Source of the DNA: Paenibacillus sp. N3.4
Lineage (GTDB): Bacteria; Bacillota; Bacilli; Paenibacillales; NBRC-103111
Assembly: GCF_008017805.1 (NCBI RefSeq)
Contig: NZ_VRTT01000024.1
Coordinates: 29,528 to 93,527 of the forward strand
Length of the DNA stretch: 64,000 nt
Reading direction: 5' to 3'
Below, piece after piece: positions 25,571 through 33,824 of this stretch. The position numbers and the translations under genes were made by a program. The notes under the pieces were generated by a model. It saw nothing but the letters and a program-made list of their open reading frames with translations, was not told the DNA's origin and did not search any database. Each line of letters opens with the position of its first letter. The first letter of the stretch is position 1.

Positions 25571-26479
25571 ATGGGCAAATTGGCGCGTCCATTCACCATC
25601 CATGTAACGTGGATTATGGTAAGTTTGTGCCTTGCAGGATGCACGTCAACGAAGTTACATTCGCAGTCGCAAGAAGTGCCGAAGGAACTAAAGTCGAATC
25701 CGATATCCTCTCCTTTTACGAAAGGAACTGCCCAACCCGAGTCATACTTCGATCCATCCATCGTAGAAACGCAACAACGGTATACGGGTCCCCGAAGGTT
25801 GAAAATCAAGGAGACAGAAACACAAGCATCTGCGAGCAGTTCCCATAAAACGGCGTATCTAACTTTTGATGACGGTCCTTCCGGAAGCACGAAAAAAATT
25901 CTTAGTATCCTAAAAAGCTTTCAAATCCCCGCTACTTTTTTCGTTGTAGGCTCTGACACAAGTGAAGGAAGATCGCTTTATAAGCAAATCGTCGCTGAAG
26001 GCCATGCTTTAGGCAATCATACGTATTCGCATGACTACAATCGTATTTACAAGTCGCCGGAAGCTTTCATGAAGGATGTACATAAGCTTGATCAACTTTT
26101 AGAACAGACCGTAGGTTATCATCCTGATATTTTGCGTTTTCCGGGAGGGGTGAATAATCATTTAAGCTGGAAATCCGGCGGCAAAGGCATTATGACCCCA
26201 ATTGCGAGAGTCGTAAAAGAGGAAGGCTATCAATATTTTGACTGGAATGTAAGTTCAACGGATGCGGCTGCTCCCGTGCAGGACAGAGATATGATTATCG
26301 ATGCTGTAGTCAGCGCAAGCCGAGGCAAACAAAGCATTATTGTACTTATGCATGATAATACCTTCAAAACAACAACGGTGGAAGCACTGCCTATTGTTAT
26401 TCAAAAGCTGCAAGCAGCGGGCTTCCACTTTGAGAAATTAACCAAATCTTCCTTTACGTTTCAATTTTTGAAGCCATAA
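25571..26479 (+). CDS. Polysaccharide deacetylase (NodB) lipoprotein
   Basis: Exported carbohydrate esterase family 4 protein of about 302 aa. The N-terminal hydrophobic stretch ends in the lipobox LAGC, so it is a probable membrane-anchored lipoprotein. A disordered linker leads to the NodB domain with motif 1 (TFDDGPSGST), the metal-binding HTYSHDY and RFPGG. GAGGAG at 25556-25561 places the start at 25571; a longer frame begins at 25463. It probably deacetylates peptidoglycan N-acetylglucosamine or another cell-wall glycan. Confidence 0.9.
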   Translation: MGKLARPFTIHVTWIMVSLCLAGCTSTKLHSQSQEVPKELKSNPISSPFTKGTAQPESYFDPSIVETQQRYTGPRRLKIKETETQASASSSHKTAYLTFDDGPSGSTKKILSILKSFQIPATFFVVGSDTSEGRSLYKQIVAEGHALGNHTYSHDYNRIYKSPEAFMKDVHKLDQLLEQTVGYHPDILRFPGGVNNHLSWKSGGKGIMTPIARVVKEEGYQYFDWNVSSTDAAAPVQDRDMIIDAVVSASRGKQSIIVLMHDNTFKTTTVEALPIVIQKLQAAGFHFEKLTKSSFTFQFLKP

Positions 26480-26587
26480 CGATTAGATATTTGGGGCAAG
26501 GCATAGATCAGCTTTCTTTCTATAACTGTAAATGGAATGCTTCAACGTGCTTTGGCACATAATACAAGCAGAAGGGAGATGACGACA

Positions 26588-26722
26588 ATGAGCCAAAACG
26601 ATTCCAAAATGCAGATTGAACAAGAACAGCAAAATAAAGAGCTCAAGAATAAAACATCTACAACGGATAAAGAAGGGGTAGTGGATAAAAAGCTGGATGG
26701 TCCCAACCGACCATCGATATGA
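26588..26722 (+). CDS. Small hydrophilic protein upstream of DUF3905 gene
   Basis: 44-residue Gln/Lys/Glu-rich protein starting MSQNDSKMQIEQEQQNKELK. AGGGAGATGA lies upstream, and its stop overlaps the start of the next gene (ATGA), which supports real, coupled translation. An alternative in-frame ATG is at 26579. No known family; probably disordered. Confidence 0.6.
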   Translation: MSQNDSKMQIEQEQQNKELKNKTSTTDKEGVVDKKLDGPNRPSI

Positions 26723-27123
26723 GCAGCCAAGAGCAGAATCAACCAACCAAGGCGACCCAAGCCAAGCAAAATCAAAGTGATCTCGATCCGTTCGAGATTA
26801 ATTTTCTCCCTCAATTTGAGCAGGGACGAGGCCCGCATGAGGCTTTCGTGAACGAATACGATGTCGTGATTGGCGACCATGATTATGAATCGGCAAATTC
26901 GCCTCTTGAGCAGTGGACAGCGGAGACCGATCCCGTAGTCATGGCTGGAGATGGGTGGGTTCACCCTTACAAGGATATTGGCTTCCAAAGTGCCGAGAAC
27001 CGCGATATTTTTGAAAGAGGCATCCCGCCGCAAAGTGGCATCTTTACTCACCCGGATAAAAATGTCGCTTACGATCCAGATGAATCCACGAATAGGAAGA
27101 GGGAAGATGAGGCGGAAGCGTAG
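26719..27123 (+). CDS. DUF3905 domain protein
   Basis: 134-residue acidic, soluble protein with the DUF3905-type core (DPFEINFLPQFEQGRG, NEYDVVIGDHDYESANSPL, then WTAETDPVVMAGDGWVHPYKDIG). The family occurs in spore-forming Bacilli; I know no established function. It is coupled to the small upstream gene by ATGA. No signal peptide is seen. Confidence 0.78.
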   Translation: MSSQEQNQPTKATQAKQNQSDLDPFEINFLPQFEQGRGPHEAFVNEYDVVIGDHDYESANSPLEQWTAETDPVVMAGDGWVHPYKDIGFQSAENRDIFERGIPPQSGIFTHPDKNVAYDPDESTNRKREDEAEA

Positions 27124-27252
27124 CTTTCGTCTTATTTTTATAGGGCACATCAAAGGTCGAGCGCAATTCAGGTCATTTACCTGGTTGACTCGGCCTTTTC
27201 CTTTTATGCATGCGCAATACGCTCAGGATTTTTTATGATACGCTAAAAGAAA

Positions 27253-27281
27253 TGAACCTTTTGTCCGGCGGGATTGTTTAT
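27253..27281 (+). promoter_or_regulatory. Possible ECF-type promoter of the sigma/anti-sigma pair
   Basis: TGAACCTTTT (from 27253) is followed after about 15 bases by TTGTTTATA, 20 bases before the sigma gene start. A GAACC-type -35 is common for ECF sigma factors that activate their own gene. Sequence likeness only. Confidence 0.4.
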
Positions 27282-27300
27282 ACAGGTAAAGGAGAAAGGG

Positions 27301-27867
27301 GTGAAAGGCTTGACCGAAAAGGATTTGTTTGAAACGTATAAAAAAGATGTGTATAAAACCTGCTATTTCATGCTCCAGCATCCTGCTGATGCGGAAGACA
27401 TGTGCCAGGATGTTTTTACAAGCGTATTTCAGTGTGATTGGCGGCAAATTGAGCATTTGAAAACATGGCTTATGCGCGTAACGGTTAACCATTGTCTAAA
27501 CGCTTTGAAGAAAAGCACACGCTCTCAAGCTAAACAAAGACTGCTGGCATTAAACTATACACAAGGGAAAGAAAAGGCTGCTGAAACGGTTGTAGAGGAA
27601 AAAGAATCCGCCAAGGAGTGTCAGCAATTATTAAGCTATTTACCAGGTAAGATGAGGGCGGTTGTGTCGCTTCGATTTCTGAACGAATATACTCTAACGG
27701 AAATCGCGGATATTTTGAACATTCCGTTAGGGACAGTGAAGTCCCGGCTGCATAAAGGGCTGCGCCAAATGAAGCAAATGCTTGAAAAGGAAGAAAAACA
27801 ACAGAAGAAAGGCGGTGGCAAATATGGACAAGGTGGAGCAAGTTTTTTCTCGGTTTTTAGAAGATGA
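27301..27867 (+). CDS. ECF-family RNA polymerase sigma factor
   Basis: About 188 aa. Region 2 (YKTCYFMLQHPADAEDMCQDVF, in parts) and region 4 (LPGKMRAVVSLRFLNEYTLTEIADILNIPLGTVKSRLHKGL, in parts) are both present. The GTG at 27301 follows GGAG by 6 bases; the frame is open from a TTG at 27274. It shares a 44-base overlap with the next gene, whose product is probably its anti-sigma factor. It probably directs a small regulon including its own operon. Confidence 0.92.
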   Translation: MKGLTEKDLFETYKKDVYKTCYFMLQHPADAEDMCQDVFTSVFQCDWRQIEHLKTWLMRVTVNHCLNALKKSTRSQAKQRLLALNYTQGKEKAAETVVEEKESAKECQQLLSYLPGKMRAVVSLRFLNEYTLTEIADILNIPLGTVKSRLHKGLRQMKQMLEKEEKQQKKGGGKYGQGGASFFSVFRR

Positions 27868-29479
27868 GGAAAAGATTGAATATCCGGACTTTGATGCCAT
27901 GTGGGATCGTTTAGAGCCAAATCTGCCTAAAACGGACAGTAAGCTTTTGAACGCAGATCGTGCAGTTTCTAATCATCGTTATGGAAGAAAAGTGGTTATC
28001 TTTGCTGGTTTAGCCGCGCTCCTTGTTGCAACTCCGGTGTTTGCTGCCATTAAAAATAACTGGGACCACCTATTTGCTTACCACAGCGGCATTCAATCCG
28101 CATTGGAGCAAGGTTTGGGGCAAAGCTTTGAAAAATCGGTCACTCATGAAGGGATTACATTAACCGTACATACGGGCGTTGTGGATGATAACAGGACCGT
28201 GCTTCTGTATAGCCTCAGTTCGAAGGAGGGACTGAAGCCAAGCTTCCGTTTCGCTAAGATGCAAATTACGGATGTCAAGGGCGGAATCATTGATGTCAGA
28301 CAAGTCCAATCATGGGACGCAGCAACGCGTACGTTAAACGGCTATTTTGAAACGGAATGGACGCCAGATGGGCTGGAAGCGGACATTCGATTTACAGCTA
28401 AGAACTTGCAATCCTATTCTGAAGTGGAACAAGTGCTCAAGTTTAATCCGTTTGATGGTCAAACAGGTGTATATCCCGTCGAAAAGGATGGGATTCAACA
28501 AATCACCCTGCAACCCTTCGTCCAAGGTGAGAAAATGCTGCTTTCCTCTGCCGTTACCTATAGTCAACCTGAGGTCAGGGATTGGGCTTTTCCAAGAATT
28601 GCAGTCTATAAAGGTGATGTATTGGAAAAGGAAACAGGGCACGGAGCGTTTGGCACACCTGGTCAACATGGTGAATATGTTAGCCAGCAGTTTTTTAAGA
28701 TGACGGATCTGCAAGCGGGGCCTGTGACGTATAAGCTGCTCTATACGAAGGAAGAACGGAGCGTTAATGAAGAATGGGCCTATGATTTGCACTTGAATAA
28801 AAAACAAATGCTCAGCGGCACAGTGAAGCATGCACTGAATGTTCCGGCTGAAGAACCGATAGGAGCTATGGTGTTCAAGCAAATGATTGTGACACCGACA
28901 CAAATCAGACTGAAGGCAAGTCATGAGAAGTATGTTCGTTTTCCTTATTTGAATTATTCATTGGACGTTAACGGTACGATTTTGAATGGGGGACTTTGGT
29001 ACGACCGGGATGAGGACCCGGAAGAAGCAACTTTTCGTTTTGAATTACCGCCAGGTGTGCATGTGACGGAGCAGACGCCAATTACCTTCATTGCCAAGCA
29101 CGAAGTGGTTGAGCATAAGGATGCGAAAGATCCGATCCGGTTAACGAATATTAGTGAAGAGAAGAAGAAGATCACGACGCAGGTTGGCGGCTATCCGGTT
29201 ACATGGACCTATTATAAGCAGGATGGTCATCTGTTTGTGCAGAGCGAAAGCGAGGACCCGAGCTTTGGTGGCATTAATCAGACCTATATGGTTAGCGGAG
29301 CCCACGCGGGTCCTGGAAAACAGGTAACGGCAAATTTCAGGGGCGATGGCAATAATCAAGCCATCGATAAGTATGAGAATTATGAAGGCACGGAGGCCGA
29401 ACTGTATATTTATTGGTACTATACGGAAAATCCCGATAAAACGAACCGTATTCCGTTGATTTCTCCAGATCAGAAGTAA
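27824..29479 (+). CDS. Probable membrane anti-sigma factor with DUF4179-type region
   Basis: About 551 aa. A short cytoplasmic N-terminus (VEQVFSRFLEDEEKIEYPDFD) would bind the sigma factor. One membrane helix lies at about residues 55-75 (VVIFAGLAALLVATPVFAA), followed by a large extracellular region of beta-rich domains (DUF4179 and DUF5643-like). The ATG at 27824 lies within the sigma gene (44-base overlap), which ensures matched synthesis. The signal sensed outside is unknown. Confidence 0.85.
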   Translation: MDKVEQVFSRFLEDEEKIEYPDFDAMWDRLEPNLPKTDSKLLNADRAVSNHRYGRKVVIFAGLAALLVATPVFAAIKNNWDHLFAYHSGIQSALEQGLGQSFEKSVTHEGITLTVHTGVVDDNRTVLLYSLSSKEGLKPSFRFAKMQITDVKGGIIDVRQVQSWDAATRTLNGYFETEWTPDGLEADIRFTAKNLQSYSEVEQVLKFNPFDGQTGVYPVEKDGIQQITLQPFVQGEKMLLSSAVTYSQPEVRDWAFPRIAVYKGDVLEKETGHGAFGTPGQHGEYVSQQFFKMTDLQAGPVTYKLLYTKEERSVNEEWAYDLHLNKKQMLSGTVKHALNVPAEEPIGAMVFKQMIVTPTQIRLKASHEKYVRFPYLNYSLDVNGTILNGGLWYDRDEDPEEATFRFELPPGVHVTEQTPITFIAKHEVVEHKDAKDPIRLTNISEEKKKITTQVGGYPVTWTYYKQDGHLFVQSESEDPSFGGINQTYMVSGAHAGPGKQVTANFRGDGNNQAIDKYENYEGTEAELYIYWYYTENPDKTNRIPLISPDQK

Positions 29480-29582
29480 GTAGTAGGACTTGGGACTTTG
29501 CTTTCCCCCTTAACGGATGTATAATATACTTTATAACGATTACGTTTTGAGAGTAACTATTAAATCCTAAGGGGTGGCACAT

Positions 29583-30020
29583 ATGGCAATGTCTTTTGAT
29601 TCTTATATGAAAGATATGGTTAAACCGATGAGAGAAGATTTGACTCGTCTGGGGATTACAGAACTTCTAACACCGGAGCAAGTTGAAGAAGCAATCGAGA
29701 AATCGAAAGATGGCACGATGCTGCTTGTTGTCAATTCCGTCTGTGGCTGCGCGGCAGGTCAATGTCGTCCAGGTGTAGCGAAAGCACTTCAGAATGATAC
29801 GCTTCCTACTTACACGTACACCGTGTTCGCAGGGCAAGAGAAGGATGCAACGGCTAAAGCGCGTGAATTTTTGGCGCCATACCCGGCTTCATCGCCTTCC
29901 ATCGCACTTTTCAAAAATGGTGAATTGGCCCACTTTATTCAACGTCACCAAATCGAAGATCGTTCTGCCGATATGATTGCTGGCGACTTGATCGGCGCTT
30001 TCAACGAATTCTGCAAATAA
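29583..30020 (+). CDS. BrxA/BrxB family bacilliredoxin
   Basis: 145-residue thioredoxin-fold protein of the YphP/YqiW family. The CGC active motif (NSVCGCAAGQCRPG) reduces protein-bacillithiol mixed disulfides after oxidative stress. The fold is complete (LVVNSVCGC at one end, SPSIALFKNGELAHFI at the other). AAGGGGTGG lies before the ATG at 29583. Confidence 0.92.
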   Translation: MAMSFDSYMKDMVKPMREDLTRLGITELLTPEQVEEAIEKSKDGTMLLVVNSVCGCAAGQCRPGVAKALQNDTLPTYTYTVFAGQEKDATAKAREFLAPYPASSPSIALFKNGELAHFIQRHQIEDRSADMIAGDLIGAFNEFCK

Positions 30021-30039
30021 GCAATATCATAAATATTAA

Positions 30040-30080
30040 ACAGACCCACTTTGGAGCATTTGCGGAGTGGGTCTGTTTGT
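30040..30080 (+). terminator. Terminator after the bacilliredoxin gene
   Basis: ACAGACCCACT pairs with AGTGGGTCTGT around a 15-base loop, followed by TTGTT. Confidence 0.8.
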
Positions 30081-30188
30081 TATAAAAGCAACTGCTCTCC
30101 TGCATCTCCCTTTGAATTTTCAAGAGCGAAGTCTATACTAGTGCTTAAAGAACGAAGGTTCGAAATTAGGAAAAAGGTGGAGAGATGC

Positions 30189-30998
30189 ATGAGCCTGCAA
30201 CAGGAGATTATTGCGAAGCTTGGTGTGAAGCCGGAAATTGATATCGATGAAGAGATCCGTAAGCGAGTGAATTTTCTGAAGGAGTATGTGCTTGGGGCCC
30301 ATGCCAATGGACTGCTGATTGCGATTAGCGGAGGCATTGATAGCGCAGTTGCCACGGGTTTATGCAAGAAGGCGACCGATGAGCTTACCGCTGAAAAGGG
30401 TAAAGAGTACAAAACGGTTGGCGTATTCCAACCTTACGGTGAACAAGTCGACATTGAGGATAGCTATGCGACAGCCAAAGCTTTCGATTTGAAATATCAA
30501 ATCGAGAATAATATCCAAGAGGCTGTCGATGAAATCGCCATCGAAGTGGAATATGGCCTCAAGCATATCGGCGTCCATCAGCATGTGAGCCGCGGCGGCA
30601 AAGGCAACGTCAAAGCGCGCACGCGCATGGTGATGCAGTATGCGCTCGCTTTCGAGCTCGGCCTGATCGTCGTTGGTACCGACCATGCTTCAGAAGCGAT
30701 CACCGGCTTTTTCACCAAATATGGCGACGGTGCCGTCGACATCACTCCGCTCAGTACGCTGAACAAGCGTCAAGTGCGTTCGCTCGCAGCGAAACTGGGC
30801 GTTCCGCAGAGCGTGCTAGACAAGGCCCCGACGGCTGGCCTTTGGGACGGACAAACGGACGAGAATGAGCTCGGCATTACATATGGCGACAACAGCGATT
30901 ACCTGGAAGGTAAGCAAATTGACGCAGCTGTGCAAGAAAAGCTGGAGAGTCAATACTTGAAAACGGAGCATAAGCGGATTCCAATCCCTGGTATTTAA
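30189..30998 (+). CDS. nadE: NH3-dependent NAD+ synthetase
   Basis: 269-residue cytoplasmic enzyme that amidates nicotinic acid adenine dinucleotide with ATP and ammonia, the last step of NAD+ synthesis. The ATP-pyrophosphatase loop SGGIDSA is near residue 46. RTRMVMQYALA, GTDHASEAITGFFTKYGDG and the C-terminal HKRIPIP are characteristic. AAGGTGGAGAG precedes the ATG at 30189. No glutaminase domain is present, so it uses free ammonia. Confidence 0.96.
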   Translation: MSLQQEIIAKLGVKPEIDIDEEIRKRVNFLKEYVLGAHANGLLIAISGGIDSAVATGLCKKATDELTAEKGKEYKTVGVFQPYGEQVDIEDSYATAKAFDLKYQIENNIQEAVDEIAIEVEYGLKHIGVHQHVSRGGKGNVKARTRMVMQYALAFELGLIVVGTDHASEAITGFFTKYGDGAVDITPLSTLNKRQVRSLAAKLGVPQSVLDKAPTAGLWDGQTDENELGITYGDNSDYLEGKQIDAAVQEKLESQYLKTEHKRIPIPGI

Positions 30999-31008
30999 TG
31001 ATGTAAAG

Positions 31009-31052
31009 AAAGGCTGAAAGCTTCTCTTGATGAGAGCTTTCAGCCTTTTTGC
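31009..31052. terminator. Terminator between nadE and the aldo/keto reductase gene
   Basis: AAAGGCTGAAAGCTTCTC and GAGAGCTTTCAGCCTT form a 17-bp stem around TTGAT, followed by TTTTT. The A-run on the left could let it serve the convergent gene too. Confidence 0.88.
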
Positions 31053-31101
31053 ATGTATCAAGTATGAATGACTGTAGTCTCGGGCGAGCAAGACTGTAGT
31101 T

Positions 31102-32079
31102 CTAAGGCATTTTTAAACCGCGTGAGCTTTGAAGAAGCGCATACCATTCTTCACGGGTCATCGTTTCGGAAATTCGCACCGCATCTCGGCAAGCAAGAAC
31201 GCGTTCAACGGATGAGGTGCCGATCACCGGTTGAATGCGAGCAGGATGCTTCATTAACCAGCCCAGGACGATGGATTCAGGTGTTGTTTCTTTCTCAGTG
31301 GCCAGCTTCTGTACGAGAGCTGCTGTTTCTTTGACCGTTTCCGCTGCATCTTCGACGGGTTTGCCAGAGAATATGCCTTGCGCAAGAGGCCCCCAAGCTT
31401 GGATTTGAATATTTTCTAACTGGCAATGCTCCATAATGCCGTCAGCGAAATTGACGCCAACTCCTGCCTTTTGGTTGACCAAAATTCCTTGTTCAACCCA
31501 GTCCACGCGTGCCAAGCTCATTTCCAGTTGATTGACAACAAGAGGCTCGGGAAGAGAGTTTTGAATGAATCGAATTTGTGCGGAACTCATGTTGGATACG
31601 CCGAAATGACGAACCTTGCCGGACGAACGCAATTGCGAGAAAGCCTCAGCAACTTCTTCTGGCTCCATGAGGGGATCTGGACGATGCAGCAAAAGAATAT
31701 CCAGATGCTCTACGCCAAGACGTGTCAGAATGCCATCGACTGAACTCACGATATGATCTTTGGAGAAGTCGAAGCGCTGCGGATTCACATCGTCTTGAAA
31801 GCGAATGCCGCATTTGGATTGAAGGATAATTTGGTCGCGGAGATCAGGTCGATTTTTGAGGATTTCTCCGAAAACAGACTCGGATTTCCCACTTTTATAA
31901 ATATCAGCATGGTCAAACATCGTAATACCAATGGATAGAGCGGCTTCTACAGCTTTCTCAGCAATGACGTAATCTTCCTTGGAGTAAGTGGCTCCATTCC
32001 ATTCTCCACCGATTCCCATACAACCAAAAACAATTCGGCTATTCGATATTCCACGTTTTTCAAGCGGCATAACTTTCAT
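31102..32079 (-). CDS. Aldo/keto reductase
   Basis: 325-residue NAD(P)H-dependent oxidoreductase with TIM-barrel fold. Catalytic residues can be seen in DHADIYKSG (Asp/Tyr), LQSKCGIR (Lys) and LLHRPDPLM (His). C-terminal cofactor-binding motifs such as VIGTSSVER are present. It resembles the YdhF-type subgroup. TAGGAGGCC precedes the ATG. Substrate unknown. Confidence 0.92.
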   Translation of the reverse strand: MKVMPLEKRGISNSRIVFGCMGIGGEWNGATYSKEDYVIAEKAVEAALSIGITMFDHADIYKSGKSESVFGEILKNRPDLRDQIILQSKCGIRFQDDVNPQRFDFSKDHIVSSVDGILTRLGVEHLDILLLHRPDPLMEPEEVAEAFSQLRSSGKVRHFGVSNMSSAQIRFIQNSLPEPLVVNQLEMSLARVDWVEQGILVNQKAGVGVNFADGIMEHCQLENIQIQAWGPLAQGIFSGKPVEDAAETVKETAALVQKLATEKETTPESIVLGWLMKHPARIQPVIGTSSVERVLACRDAVRISETMTREEWYALLQSSRGLKMP

Positions 32080-32304
32080 AAATACGGCCTCCTATTAAGT
32101 AAGTCTATGACCAGTATAACCGTTGTTTGAGGCGAACATAAGAGCTGAAAATAGGGTAACTTACTTACCTTGACGTAAGCGTTGTTGTCCAAATCGATGA
32201 AATCTCCCAGGCGGTGGAAGAACTTTCCGGTGATAAACCTTGACCCCGGAGGGAGAATCATGTAAATTGGACGCAAAACGTAACGGAAAATGAGGGTGAT
32301 TTCG

Positions 32305-32694
32305 ATGATTATCGGAGTTGGAACGGACTTGCTTGAAATCGAGCGATTGCGCAAAATACTGGAAAGCTCGACGGGGGGGAGGTTCCTAGAACGGATACTT
32401 ACGCCTACGGAGAGAGAGCTTGCTGAAAAGCGTCGAGGTCGGCTCACCGAATTTGCTTCAGGCCGATTTGCGGCCAAAGAGGCCATTGTTAAGGCGATTG
32501 GCTGTGGGATTGGCAAGCAGATCGGCTTTCAAGATATTGAGGTGCTTCCCGATGCGCTTGGCAAGCCCGTTTGCCGAGTAAAAGAGGAGGCGCTGCTGCG
32601 CGCAGGCTTGCATGCAAACAGCCATCGCATCCATATTAGCATTACGCATACGGAGTCGATGGCTGGAGCTTATGCCATTGTGGAGCAGTTATAG
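32305..32694 (+). CDS. acpS: Holo-[acyl-carrier-protein] synthase
   Basis: 129-residue enzyme that transfers 4'-phosphopantetheine from CoA to acyl carrier protein. The Mg-binding GTDLLEIERL and FAAKEAIVKA motifs are complete, with SITHTESMAGAYAI at the C-terminus. GAGGGTGAT supports the ATG at 32305; an ATG at 32290 is in frame but lacks a site. Confidence 0.95.
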   Translation: MIIGVGTDLLEIERLRKILESSTGGRFLERILTPTERELAEKRRGRLTEFASGRFAAKEAIVKAIGCGIGKQIGFQDIEVLPDALGKPVCRVKEEALLRAGLHANSHRIHISITHTESMAGAYAIVEQL

Positions 32695-32706
32695 ATAAGC
32701 GGACTG

Positions 32707-33096
32707 TTATTTTTTGGAGCCAAGCCAATCGGTGAGAAGTCCGATCTCTTCTTCGGAGAGCGTATTTTTGTAAGGCTGCATGCCGCCGCCGCCATTCTTG
32801 ATCTGATTGGCAATCTGCTCGCGGCTCATGGTGCTGCCAACCTTTTGCAGATTGGATTTGGGTCCTACCTTGCCGGCCAAATCAACGCCGTGACAACTGA
32901 TGCACTTGTTCGCGGTGAAGATGTCCTGCGCTTTCACATACGCAGGGTTGCTCTCGGCTGCCGTAGCAGCCGGAGCCTTCGTGGCGGGGCTCGTCCCGCC
33001 GCCTGCTGAACAAGCAGCTAGCGCCGCAAATACCATAGGCACTGCCGCAATCGTTAGACCTCGCGCCCATGAGACCTTATTCATTCTCTTCTCCAT
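32707..33096 (-). CDS. Lipoprotein cytochrome c (c551-like)
   Basis: 129-residue monohaem cytochrome. The N-terminal hydrophobic segment ends in a lipobox (ALAAC near residue 29), giving a membrane-anchored electron carrier. Then an Ala/Thr linker, the haem motif CISCH, and Met ligand candidates in the C-terminal half (GGMQPYKNTLSEEE). AGGAGGT is 11 bases before the ATG. Similar to the small Bacillus cytochromes CccA/CccB. It serves the respiratory chain or terminal oxidases outside the cell membrane. Confidence 0.9.
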   Translation of the reverse strand: MEKRMNKVSWARGLTIAAVPMVFAALAACSAGGGTSPATKAPAATAAESNPAYVKAQDIFTANKCISCHGVDLAGKVGPKSNLQKVGSTMSREQIANQIKNGGGGMQPYKNTLSEEEIGLLTDWLGSKK

Positions 33097-33131
33097 AGTT
33101 GTGATGACCTCCTATGAAATATCTTTTTGAC

Positions 33132-33725
33132 CTATTTATCTGTCTGCGGAAGGTCGTCCCTGCCCCAAGTCTGAAGCATATATCCGCTCACAAGAAGGCT
33201 GATCCCACCCATGCCTTCCAAAATGACCGCAGAGTATCCCAAGTACCAAACTCCCATGATAGCTGACAAGGCGAATAGCCATAAGCCGAGATAAACCAGC
33301 GGCCTGCCAAGCAGCAACCCGATCTGAACGAACCCAATCGCCAGGATGAAGGCTCGCAGCACTGGCGCGAACAGAGGCCCAACTGCACCGATGGCCTCAA
33401 GCAGTGCAACAGCCGCAATCAGCATCGCTCCTGGCAGCAGCAGGAGTGCCGGGTGTCCGAAGCCACTGCGCTCAGACGCTTTCTTGTCCTCACCTGAGCC
33501 CAATTGACTTCGTAAGCTCCAGATTTGAATGAAACTGGCTATGACGGCGGTGATGAACGCCGCTTGCTTCAACCAATCCAAGTCGCGCCAATAAATCGCG
33601 AAATCCACCAACGCGCTGAATATCCATTCCGCGCCCCAAATGAAAAGCAGCGGCAGCAGGGCCCGCGCTTCACCAATCCAAGCTTTTCTTTTATTGGTCA
33701 AATCCGTTCTCTTCGCATTCTGCAT
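33132..33725 (-). CDS. Integral membrane protein of unknown function
   Basis: About 197 residues with five or six hydrophobic helices after a basic N-terminus (MQNAKRTDLTNKRK). AGAGGTG upstream supports the start at 33725, while a longer open frame runs past the divergent mutY promoter. It lies 35 bases upstream of the cytochrome c gene on the same strand, so the two are probably cotranscribed. I do not recognise the family. Confidence 0.75.
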   Translation of the reverse strand: MQNAKRTDLTNKRKAWIGEARALLPLLFIWGAEWIFSALVDFAIYWRDLDWLKQAAFITAVIASFIQIWSLRSQLGSGEDKKASERSGFGHPALLLLPGAMLIAAVALLEAIGAVGPLFAPVLRAFILAIGFVQIGLLLGRPLVYLGLWLFALSAIMGVWYLGYSAVILEGMGGISLLVSGYMLQTWGRDDLPQTDK

Positions 33726-33824
33726 ACATTCACCTCTAGTTTTATGTTCCACACTTCTCGTATAATGGAGACATGTCTTTATATTCATTATAACTGGATT
33801 GTGGCCTATAGAGAAGGAGAGCTC

